Source: Caryophanales bacterium UBA1427
GTDB lineage: Bacteria > Bacillota_I > Bacilli_A > ML615J-28 > CAG-313
Reading direction: 5' to 3'
NCBI GenBank assembly: GCA_002329485.1
Contig: DCTZ01000013.1
Location: forward strand, 1 to 51,535
DNA: 51,535 nucleotides
Positions 25,135 through 33,070 of the stretch are shown piece by piece. Below the pieces are notes generated by a model, which ran no database searches, was not told the origin of the DNA, and saw nothing but the letters and a program-made list of their open reading frames with translations. The first letter of the stretch is position 1, and every line of letters begins with the position of its first letter. The translations under genes were made by a program, and so were the position numbers.

Positions 25135-26349
25135 CTAATTTGTGTTTGTGCTGATTTGATTAAGTTCCCGTTTTTTGCCGAACGAATGATTGTGATAGAA
25201 CAAAATTACCGGCACAATGCAAGTAATGGCGCTTGCCACAACCAATGCTTCCGAAAACGGGTGCGTGAAGACATCAAAATGTTGCAAAGCAAGGGATACA
25301 ATCAAGGTCGATGTCGAAAGAAGATAAGCGATTACGGTGGTCGATAGGGAATACCATTTGGCAAGGTACAATAAAGGAAGTTTGACAACCAAAATTACGA
25401 GCAAAATGATTCCAGTTAGATAAACGCCCTGCCAACTGCTGAAAACCTGCACAAGCGGCACCTGCAATCCCAGCAAAAGGAAAAACAGCGGAATAAAGAA
25501 TCCGGCCCCAAAACTTTCGATTTTGGCTATTTCGCGATGAGAAACCTGGGCATACTTGATAACCATTCCGAACATAAAGGCGCCAAAGATGATTTCGATT
25601 CCCGCATATTCGCTTAAAATTACCAAAAGCAAAAAGACAAACAGACTTAAACGCAGGCCGATTTGCAGATAACCGCCTCTGATTCCATCAAACATCGAAC
25701 GGTTGATTCTTTTCAAAATCAAGAAAACCAACAAAAGAACGGCCAAAATGATTCCGACCACCCAGAGCCGATGGTTTTTTTGAAAAATCATCATGTAGAC
25801 GGATAAACCGATAATCGACAAAAACTCCGCCAAGGTCGCATAAGTACCCGATAAACGGGTAATTCTTAAGCCGATTTCGGTTCGGCTGTGGATAATCGGG
25901 TTAATGTAGGATTCGAAGGTGCTCGCAAGAAGCAACATCATCAAAACAACTCCCTGCCAGAACATTCCGTCTTCGATGTATTTTTTAAAGCAGAAAGCCA
26001 TAACAAAACTGAGTAAATAGACAATACCCAAGCCCCTTAAAGCCCATTTCAGAATCGGAAATTCCCCGGGCTTTTTGGAAAACACGGTAAAATCGGTGTC
26101 AAAGCCGCTTAGGAAAAGCAGCATCGCCAAACTGATGGTATATAAGGATTGGGTAATCGGGGTCCAGAAAAATTCCCGGACTTCGGGATGCAGGCCGAGA
26201 ATGATTCCGACCAACAATTCTCCGATAAAAATCGGAACCAAGGGTCTTCGAAAGCCCAGTAAAACTATCGGAATAATTGATGCAATCCCGATCAAAACCA
26301 TGACCGGGATCAGTGACTCAAACGAAAAATTAAAACTGCTTAACAACAT
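25135..26349 (-). CDS. Cation:proton antiporter (CPA2/Kef-like membrane domain)
   Basis: A 404-residue protein with about 11-12 predicted helices, resembling the membrane domain of Na+(K+)/H+ exchangers (IFIGELLVGIILGL at the start, FGAFMFGMVIKYA and FGAGFFIPLFFLLLGLQV later). There is no C-terminal TrkA-N or TrkA-C regulatory domain. Where Kef/CPA2 proteins usually carry a catalytic QD pair (LLFQDIA), this protein reads TLAEFLSIIGL, so an acidic Glu replaces the Asp. Ion specificity cannot be called. The gene lies between metG and yitT, with a weak ribosome-binding site. Confidence 0.78.
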   Translation of the reverse strand: MLLSSFNFSFESLIPVMVLIGIASIIPIVLLGFRRPLVPIFIGELLVGIILGLHPEVREFFWTPITQSLYTISLAMLLFLSGFDTDFTVFSKKPGEFPILKWALRGLGIVYLLSFVMAFCFKKYIEDGMFWQGVVLMMLLLASTFESYINPIIHSRTEIGLRITRLSGTYATLAEFLSIIGLSVYMMIFQKNHRLWVVGIILAVLLLVFLILKRINRSMFDGIRGGYLQIGLRLSLFVFLLLVILSEYAGIEIIFGAFMFGMVIKYAQVSHREIAKIESFGAGFFIPLFFLLLGLQVPLVQVFSSWQGVYLTGIILLVILVVKLPLLYLAKWYSLSTTVIAYLLSTSTLIVSLALQHFDVFTHPFSEALVVASAITCIVPVILFYHNHSFGKKRELNQISTNTN

Positions 26350-26369
26350 AATTCACATCCGACAATTTT

Positions 26370-28346
26370 CTATTTTATTACGGAGCCGCTTGGCATTTTG
26401 CTTTCCAATAATTCCAATTTATCGCCGATTTCGGCGCAAAGAAGCATTCCGTTGGACATTTCGCCGCGGATTTTTACCGGCTTCAAATTAACGACTACCA
26501 AAACTTTCTTGCCGATAATTTCTTCCGGAGCATAGTATTCGGCGATTCCGGAAACAATTTGCCTTACTTCTTCGCCGATTTTGACCTGGGAAACCAACAA
26601 CTTGGTTGCATTCGGATGCTTTTTCGAAGCGATGATTTCCCCTACCCGCAAGTCCAATTTGGCAAAATCTTCGATGGATACTATCGGTTTAGGTTCTTCT
26701 TTCGGTTCCTTTGATTCTTTAGGCTCTTCCTTAGGGGCCGAAGGGATTTGTTCTGATTCCTTTTCATCAGCGTGGAAATAAGCCAATTCTTCTTCCAGTT
26801 TGACCCGTTTAAAAAGCGGTTCGGTTAAATTTTCCACTGGGTCGGTGAAAGCATAACCGAAGGAAAGGGCATCCAGTTTTGGTAACGGTTCTTTGATTCC
26901 GAGCGCCTTTTGAATTTTCGGAGCAGATTCCACCAAAATCGGGGAAACCAGCACACCGGAAATTCTCAGCATTTCGGCCAAATGGTATAGCACGCTATCC
27001 AAGACTTCGGCCTTTGCTTCGTCTTTGGCAAGTTTCCACGGTTCCGTTTCGTCAATATATTTGTTGGCACGGTCAATCAAGGTCCAAACCTTGGCAATAC
27101 CCGCCGGAAGCGAAAAGTTCGCAAAATTTTCGATATATTCGTCGACAACTGTTTTGGTTAAGTCTTTGATTTCCTGATCGTACGGGGTTACGTAGCCCTG
27201 ATAATTCGGGATGATTCCGTTACGGTATTTTTGAATCATCGATATGGTTCGGCTCAAAAGATTTCCCAAATCGTTGGCCAAATCATTGTTGTAACGTTCG
27301 ACAAAACGTTCGTAACTGAAAAGGCCGTCGTTTCCGTGGGCAAGTTCTTTCGTCAGATAGTAACGCACCGGATCGACGCCGTAGCGGTTGACCAAATCCA
27401 TCGGATACACCGCATTTCCCCGCGATTTACCCATCCGACCGGATTTCATCAAAATCCAACCGTGGGCAATCAATTTGAACCTAATCGGGACTTTCAGCGC
27501 CATCAGCATTATCGGCCAGTAAACCGCATGAAAACGCAAAATATCTTTGCCGACTACATGGTAAACGAGGTCGTTGTTAACCCAATATTTTTGGTAATTG
27601 CGATCGTTCTCCGAACCGTAACCGAGGGCCGTCAAATAATTGCTTAGGGCATCAATCCAGACATAAACCACATGTTTGGGATTGGATAGAACCGGGATTC
27701 CCCATTTAAAGGATGTACGGCTAACACAAAGGTCTTCCAAGCCGGATTTGACAAACGACAGCACTTCGTTTCTTCGCTGTTCCGGCTGAATGAAATCGGG
27801 ATTCTGTTCGATAAAATCAATTAATTGTTGTTGGTATTTGGTTAGTCGGAGAAAATACCCTTCTTCCGAAATAATCCGCGTCGGCTTCCCGCAATCCGGG
27901 CAGGTTTGATTTTCGCCGAGCTGCGTTTTGGTAAAATATGTTTCGCAGGAAACGCAATAGTTTCCGCTGTAGGTTCCCAGATAAATATCGTCGTTTTTGA
28001 GCATTTCTTCGAACATTTTCTGCACGACTTTGGTATGTCTTGACTCCGAAGTCCGGATAAAGTCGTCGTTGGAAATGTGCAGGTTTTTCCATAATTTCTT
28101 GGTTTCTTCCGCAATCCCGTCCACAAACACTTCCGGAGTAAGTCCTGCCTTCTGGGCCGCTTCTTCGATTTTTTGTCCGTGTTCGTCCATTCCGGTCAGA
28201 AAAAATACATCGCGACCCATCAGGCGGTTAAACCGCGCGAATACGTCGCAGGCAATCGTGGTATAGGAATTACCGATATGGACTTTGCCGCTGGAATAAT
28301 AGATTGGTGTTGTAATATAGCAAGATTTTTTGCTAGAGACAGCCAT
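26370..28346 (-). CDS. metG: Methionyl-tRNA synthetase with C-terminal tRNA-binding domain
   Basis: Class I synthetase, 658 residues. The HIGH-type motif is VHIGNSYTT. One zinc knuckle is visible (CVSC ... CPDC near residues 127-147). The KMSKS-type motif is RMGKSRGN (near residue 303), a variant of KMSKS. After the anticodon domain there is a charged linker rich in Lys, Glu and Pro (about 535-560). A Trbp111-like tRNA-binding/dimerisation domain (KLDLRVGEI ... SNGMLLCAE) follows. Ribosome-binding site AAGGAGATG. Confidence 0.96.
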   Translation of the reverse strand: MAVSSKKSCYITTPIYYSSGKVHIGNSYTTIACDVFARFNRLMGRDVFFLTGMDEHGQKIEEAAQKAGLTPEVFVDGIAEETKKLWKNLHISNDDFIRTSESRHTKVVQKMFEEMLKNDDIYLGTYSGNYCVSCETYFTKTQLGENQTCPDCGKPTRIISEEGYFLRLTKYQQQLIDFIEQNPDFIQPEQRRNEVLSFVKSGLEDLCVSRTSFKWGIPVLSNPKHVVYVWIDALSNYLTALGYGSENDRNYQKYWVNNDLVYHVVGKDILRFHAVYWPIMLMALKVPIRFKLIAHGWILMKSGRMGKSRGNAVYPMDLVNRYGVDPVRYYLTKELAHGNDGLFSYERFVERYNNDLANDLGNLLSRTISMIQKYRNGIIPNYQGYVTPYDQEIKDLTKTVVDEYIENFANFSLPAGIAKVWTLIDRANKYIDETEPWKLAKDEAKAEVLDSVLYHLAEMLRISGVLVSPILVESAPKIQKALGIKEPLPKLDALSFGYAFTDPVENLTEPLFKRVKLEEELAYFHADEKESEQIPSAPKEEPKESKEPKEEPKPIVSIEDFAKLDLRVGEIIASKKHPNATKLLVSQVKIGEEVRQIVSGIAEYYAPEEIIGKKVLVVVNLKPVKIRGEMSNGMLLCAEIGDKLELLESKMPSGSVIK

Positions 28347-28394
28347 AACTTCATCTCCTTAATTTCTATAATATCATTACTATTAATCTTATAC

Positions 28395-28400
28395 ATTATA
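28395..28400 (-). promoter_or_regulatory. Possible -10 box for metG
   Basis: Minus-strand TATAAT about 50 bases before the metG start, just downstream of the preceding terminator. The -35 region is only a T-run, so this is tentative. Confidence 0.35.
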
Positions 28401-28411
28401 CTATAAGAAAC

Positions 28412-28456
28412 AAGAAAAAAAAAGCATTTCGATAACTGACAAATGTATCGAAATGC
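28412..28456 (-). terminator. Strong terminator after the Ig-like surface protein gene
   Basis: Perfect 11-bp stem GCATTTCGATA / TATCGAAATGC (28424-28456) followed on the minus strand by a long T-run (28412-28423). It separates the surface protein gene from metG. Confidence 0.93.
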
Positions 28457-28463
28457 CTGTTTT

Positions 28464-30482
28464 TTAAATCGGTGCTTTTAGTCTTCTGCGATATTGAAAC
28501 CAAAAACGTCCCAAAACAATTAAGGCCACCAAACCTAAAATTCCCCCAGCTATTCCCACAACAAGCCGGTAATTGTCCAAATAACATTCGACATCGCCCC
28601 CGCACCCGATCAATGTGTCCTCGATAACCGAGAAATTTATCCGAACCCGCGACTCGTTTCCGCTTTGGTCCGTGGCAATAACAAGCAGTTGGTAATCCTT
28701 AATTTCGGTTAAGGCGCTTCCGTCATATTCTTCGCCGTTCAGATAAATCTCCACAACCGGAAAGTCGTCCAGATTGTCGGTTACGGAATAATTGATTTTT
28801 TTGATCAGCAGGTACTTTTTTTGGTCTTCCACCCCGTCGACAAAAATCTTCGGTGCCACAGTATCTTTGATAATAATTTTCTGCTGGACCGGTGCACTTT
28901 GGTTTCCCGAATAATCGGTTGCCCGGCAAAGCAAATACCCGCACAGGTTGCTTTTAAGTCCTTTGATAAATTCTTCCTTTCCAACTTCTTCGCTGTAATT
29001 TTCATCAAGAAAATACTGAAGCTTAATTTGAGGATTTTGATCAAAAGCATCCGTCACAACAAAACCGTCCCGGAAATCGAAGGTTTCAAGCGCCGGGTCG
29101 ACCAGTTCCCAAACAGGCTCGCAATGTAGGCTCGGGGCCGTCGTATCGACCAAAACAATCCGGACATCGTAGGACGGGGTTTGGTTCATCTCCTTATCGA
29201 AAGCAAAGAAACGAACAATCACGCTTTTTTCTTCCTGCAGGATTGCTTTATAATCTTCCAGTTGGATACCCAATTGGTTTATCCCGATTAAAGCCAGATT
29301 GGGGCTCGGATCATAGGCATCCTTTACCTCAACCCAAGTATAAAAATCGAAATCAGCCAAAGCCCAATCCTCCAAATACAGTTCTTCCGCACAATTTACG
29401 AACGGCGGAGATTTATCGATTACCGTAATTACCGTTTCCTTGTCGATAGCCTTGTTACCGCTACTGTCATAAGCCCCAAAAACAATTTTTCCCGTCGGAT
29501 TATGGGCCAAAAATAAAAGGAAATTTTCCCAGGTATCGATTTGGGTCCCATCTTCCTGAAAATACTTCGGAATCGGGTTAACTTGGGAATCGTAGTTATC
29601 GATTACTTGGGCTACCATTAGATTCTCCCAAGACAATTGATTATCAAAAACGGTAATACTGGCAGGCACGATTATTTCCGGCGGTTTGGAGTCGATGACT
29701 TCCAAAGGTTTGGCCAAAAAACATACTTCTTCGGTTAGAAAATCGGTTACCTGAAGTTTGATTATCTGAATGCCGATGTGGTTGGGATTGATGTCTTGAG
29801 CCAACACCTGAAGATGAAATTCCCCGCTGTCCCGATTTAAAACCTGCACATCAGAAAGAAAGTTCGGCAAATCGTCAAACACTTCCATCTTATATGTTTC
29901 TTTAGGCCAAGTAATTTTGATTTCCTCGACCACATTCACCAAAAAAGGAATTGTTTCACCGCCGCTAGCAAAGGGGCGGTAAAAACCAAACCTTAGTCCC
30001 AAGGTGCTTGCATCAAAAAAATCCAACGAAATAACGTCTTCGACATCTTCAATTTCCGTTAAAGCCGTAAAAGAAACCGTCCCCAAATGAGAAAACAACC
30101 CGCACGTATAACCAGTATCGATTTGCTTTCCTTTGAAATAAGTCAACCGGCAATACTTTTCGTCGACAACATTATTGATAGCCATGATATCGCCCGAACC
30201 GGCCTGACCGAAAATCCGGTTTTCGGAGAAAACAAAACATTGGCCGTTTGTCTCCACCGGTTTCAATTTTGAGTTGTCATATTTTATGACGATATCCGCT
30301 TGGTACAAATCGTAAAAAGCAAGCAAAGTAAAACGCAAAGTAAGTTCCTGGTCTTTTTTTATTTGTCGGTTATTATAAATAACATTTACAACCGTATCGG
30401 ACCTTTCCGCTTTTACCGAAAAACCCCGGTTACATAAAAGCAAAAGGCCGGTCAGCAACAAAACGAATATAATTTTACGCAC
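28464..30482 (-). CDS. Membrane-anchored surface protein with cohesin-like and four Ig-like domains
   Basis: A 672-residue exported protein of unknown function. The start is GTG 30482 behind GGGAGGAG, giving a signal peptide (MRKIIFVLLLTGLLLL ... SVKA) cut near residue 25. Residues about 28-180 resemble a cohesin-type beta-sandwich (DLYQADIVIKYDNSKLKPV). Four tandem Ig-like domains follow, each ending in a signature like YDSSGNKA, FDKEMNQT, TDYSGNQS, TDQSGNES, and separated by DxxPP or DTxAP linkers. A membrane helix near 636-658 and a basic tail RRRLKAPI anchor it, with the bulk outside. No LPXTG motif. Several cysteines could form disulfides. It sits next to two ABC exporters but has its own promoter and terminator. 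Confidence 0.85.
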   Translation of the reverse strand: MRKIIFVLLLTGLLLLCNRGFSVKAERSDTVVNVIYNNRQIKKDQELTLRFTLLAFYDLYQADIVIKYDNSKLKPVETNGQCFVFSENRIFGQAGSGDIMAINNVVDEKYCRLTYFKGKQIDTGYTCGLFSHLGTVSFTALTEIEDVEDVISLDFFDASTLGLRFGFYRPFASGGETIPFLVNVVEEIKITWPKETYKMEVFDDLPNFLSDVQVLNRDSGEFHLQVLAQDINPNHIGIQIIKLQVTDFLTEEVCFLAKPLEVIDSKPPEIIVPASITVFDNQLSWENLMVAQVIDNYDSQVNPIPKYFQEDGTQIDTWENFLLFLAHNPTGKIVFGAYDSSGNKAIDKETVITVIDKSPPFVNCAEELYLEDWALADFDFYTWVEVKDAYDPSPNLALIGINQLGIQLEDYKAILQEEKSVIVRFFAFDKEMNQTPSYDVRIVLVDTTAPSLHCEPVWELVDPALETFDFRDGFVVTDAFDQNPQIKLQYFLDENYSEEVGKEEFIKGLKSNLCGYLLCRATDYSGNQSAPVQQKIIIKDTVAPKIFVDGVEDQKKYLLIKKINYSVTDNLDDFPVVEIYLNGEEYDGSALTEIKDYQLLVIATDQSGNESRVRINFSVIEDTLIGCGGDVECYLDNYRLVVGIAGGILGLVALIVLGRFWFQYRRRLKAPI

Positions 30483-30505
30483 TGAAATCTCCTCCCAATG
30501 CAACC

Positions 30506-30511
30506 ATTATA
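30506..30511 (-). promoter_or_regulatory. -10 box candidate for the surface protein gene
   Basis: Minus-strand TATAAT about 25 bases before the GTG start, in the only gap between the tandem terminators and the gene. The -35 region (CATTTT-like) is weak. Confidence 0.45.
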
Positions 30512-30551
30512 AGCAGAAACTCAGGCAAAAAATGCCGGAAATTGGGAAGAA

Positions 30552-30573
30552 GAAAAAAAGGGGATTCCCCCTT
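30552..30573 (-). terminator. Second terminator downstream of the ABC exporter genes
   Basis: Minus-strand stem AAGGGG / CCCCTT around a 4-base loop, followed by TTTTTT (30552-30557). It stands about 60 bases after another terminator, giving a tandem arrangement. Confidence 0.75.
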
Positions 30574-30627
30574 CAGAATGATAACAAAGTTTTATTTGTC
30601 TGATAAAAAAATAAGGTTTCTTCATTT

Positions 30628-30667
30628 TAAAAAAACGATGGAATAATCGAAAGATATTTCCATCGTT
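30628..30667 (-). terminator. Terminator of the glgB-to-ABC transcription unit
   Basis: 10-bp stem AACGATGGAA / TTCCATCGTT (30634-30667) followed by TTTTTTAAAA on the minus strand. It lies 7 bases past the last ABC gene. Confidence 0.88.
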
Positions 30668-30673
30668 TGCAGG

Positions 30674-33061
30674 TTAAATGTCGTATTTGCTGAGGATTGC
30701 CTGCGGGGTATTGCGCATCAACCGGAAAACCGGCAACAAGCCGACAAGCACGTTGATGATAACGATAATCGCCAAACTGCCGAAAAGCACCGGAAAGTTT
30801 AGTTTGAAAACCGGAATAAGAATCTTTCGGTTCGATTGGAACATGACAAACAAGGCAAGGATATAACCGCTAAAGGAGAAAAGACTGGTGATTGCCAAGA
30901 TTTCTCCCAGGTGCATTTTGTAAATATTGTACCGTCTTAAACCCAAAGCCCGGTAGATACCGATTTCTTTGATTCGGCTGATCATGTTCGAACGCATGAC
31001 AAAGTACAGCATTAAAAGCGGTGCAATCAACATAATTGCGACAAAGATCAGCAGGATTCTGAAAGCCGACAGTTTGTTGGTCCGATAATTAAGATAAGCT
31101 TCCTCATACAGGGATGTCGCCATTCCGCCCATTTCGCGGATTTGTTTTGCGGTTTTGATCGGGTTGCGCGAATACAGATAATAACTTGTGCCGATGGCGT
31201 AATTGGTTTCGAAAATCAAATTTGTCATATCTTCTTCGCTGAAGACGATTCCTACTATAGTCGCATCGCCGTCAACCGAAAATTTGCCTTTTACGGTATA
31301 ACCGGAAAATTGATCGCCGACATTCAAGTAAACAGGGAAGTTTTCCGAGACCAATATTTCCTGATGTTTCAGTTCGGAAACGGTAGTCGTTACGTCGCCT
31401 AACAAATAAACCGGAAGGTACAAATTATTGGTGGTTTTGTATTGCACTACATTGGCAATAAAGTAATCGCTTTTGGATAAATAAATCGCCAATTTGTCGG
31501 TTTCTTCGATTCCTTTGATTTTATATTCCCTATCGCCGATGGTCATCTTTTGGTTTTTTATCATTTTATCGCTGGAAAAAAAGGTATCGTTATAGAACTT
31601 GTCTCTGTTTAAGAGTTTCTTGACAATCCCCCGCGACAAAACGACTTCGCCGTTGTTTGGTTTTAATTGGATGGATGGATCGTAGGACAGGACACTCGGC
31701 AGATAAGTCATCGATTCTCCGGATAAAAAGGTTTGATAATAGCCTTCGACCGTCATCAAAATCGGCGGAGCAGAGTTTTTTCCCACTGCATAAACCCCGG
31801 CCAAATTGAAATATGACTGAAAATCCTCGAAAGCCTCGTTATAATTTTTATTCTGGTCAATATTGACAATATCGCGGTTGAAATTCACAAATTCGCTTTC
31901 GTCGATTGTGGTGGCCTGCTGATATAAACCTAAGGCCAAAGTCAGTAAAAACGAAGAAATGACAAAACCGAAAAGGATGATTTTTTTCATCCGTGAAATA
32001 TTGAAAATTTCCTGGAAGCCTTGTTTGTAAAACCGCCAAAGACTTAAGTTGTACCGCTTCTTGTTTGGAACAGCCAGCGGTTGCCATTTGTCCATGGCTT
32101 CTTTCATATCGAAGGTTTCCGCCGGGCGGGTGCCCTCCTGGAAAGAAAACAAGCTGCCTTCCGAAATCACTTCCAATTTGTAATCGGAATCGATTTCCGG
32201 TTTGAGGTAAATATTTTTGCCGCGCACAACGAGTTTCAGACGAACATTCAAAGAATCGATGTCAATCGGCGAATCGCTCAGAAACTCCAAATTGACGCTT
32301 CCGTCCCGAACATTTACCCGATGTTCCAAATCGCCCAAATAAACCACTCGGTCATCAACATAGTTGCTATCGCCGCTGCCTTCGTTTACTTTGTCTTCCA
32401 CAATTCTGCCGTCGGATATCGTGATGATTCGGCTGGCAAACATGAAAGCCAAAGGTCTTTCATGGGTTACCATGACAACGAGACGCGTCTTGGCGATTTC
32501 TTTCAAAATGTTCATGATAATCAGGGTATTTTTGCGATCGAGATTGCCGGTAGGTTCGTCCGCAATCACATATTTCGGATCTTTTACGATTGCCCGGGCG
32601 ATGGCCACCCGTTGTTGTTCGCCGCCGGATAAGTTCTTGGCAAGACGGTTCTTGTACTTGTCCATTTTCACAATGGCCAAAGCCTGAAGAACCCGGGTTT
32701 TGATTGCTTCCTTATCTTTGATGCCCAACATTTCCAAACTAAATGCAACGTTTTGGAAAACCGTTTGGTCACCGAAAAGGTGATAGTTTTGGAAAATATA
32801 ACCGAAATATTGGTTGCGCAAATCGTCCCAGGTATGGTGGCGGTATTTGGTAATGGTTTGGTTTTCAATCTCAATTGCTCCGCTGTCGATTTTGTCCAAC
32901 CCACAAAGCGCATTCAAAAGCGTAGTTTTTCCGCTGCCGCTCGGACCCAAAATCGCCACAAAACCAACGGCTCCCAAATCGATGTTGATATCGTTAAGGA
33001 CATGGATTTCGTTGCTTTTGCCTTTATTATAAAACTTATTGACTTTTTGTAATCTAAGCAT
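30674..33061 (-). CDS. ABC exporter, fused ATPase and FtsX/MacB-type permease (second of pair)
   Basis: 795 residues. The N-terminal ATPase domain (1-225) has Walker A GPSGSGKTTL, signature LSGGEQQR, Walker B VIADEPTGNLD and switch His in VTHE. A linker of about 120 residues follows. Then comes a permease with one helix (about 360-380), a large outside domain (to about 650) and three more helices, the four-helix FtsX/MacB topology. The last helix ends in PVFRLMRNTPQAIL. Family members act as mechanotransmission exporters or drive lipoprotein and peptide processing. It is 9 bases after its paralogue, suggesting a heterodimer. Substrate unknown. Confidence 0.9.
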   Translation of the reverse strand: MLRLQKVNKFYNKGKSNEIHVLNDINIDLGAVGFVAILGPSGSGKTTLLNALCGLDKIDSGAIEIENQTITKYRHHTWDDLRNQYFGYIFQNYHLFGDQTVFQNVAFSLEMLGIKDKEAIKTRVLQALAIVKMDKYKNRLAKNLSGGEQQRVAIARAIVKDPKYVIADEPTGNLDRKNTLIIMNILKEIAKTRLVVMVTHERPLAFMFASRIITISDGRIVEDKVNEGSGDSNYVDDRVVYLGDLEHRVNVRDGSVNLEFLSDSPIDIDSLNVRLKLVVRGKNIYLKPEIDSDYKLEVISEGSLFSFQEGTRPAETFDMKEAMDKWQPLAVPNKKRYNLSLWRFYKQGFQEIFNISRMKKIILFGFVISSFLLTLALGLYQQATTIDESEFVNFNRDIVNIDQNKNYNEAFEDFQSYFNLAGVYAVGKNSAPPILMTVEGYYQTFLSGESMTYLPSVLSYDPSIQLKPNNGEVVLSRGIVKKLLNRDKFYNDTFFSSDKMIKNQKMTIGDREYKIKGIEETDKLAIYLSKSDYFIANVVQYKTTNNLYLPVYLLGDVTTTVSELKHQEILVSENFPVYLNVGDQFSGYTVKGKFSVDGDATIVGIVFSEEDMTNLIFETNYAIGTSYYLYSRNPIKTAKQIREMGGMATSLYEEAYLNYRTNKLSAFRILLIFVAIMLIAPLLMLYFVMRSNMISRIKEIGIYRALGLRRYNIYKMHLGEILAITSLFSFSGYILALFVMFQSNRKILIPVFKLNFPVLFGSLAIIVIINVLVGLLPVFRLMRNTPQAILSKYDI

Positions 33062-33070
33062 GGCGTCCTC

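Noticed and set aside
30420..30482. Possible lipoprotein signal (LLLLC) in the surface protein
   Set aside because: The residue before Cys is Leu, not Gly, Ala or Ser, so it is a poor lipobox; a C-terminal membrane anchor is present.
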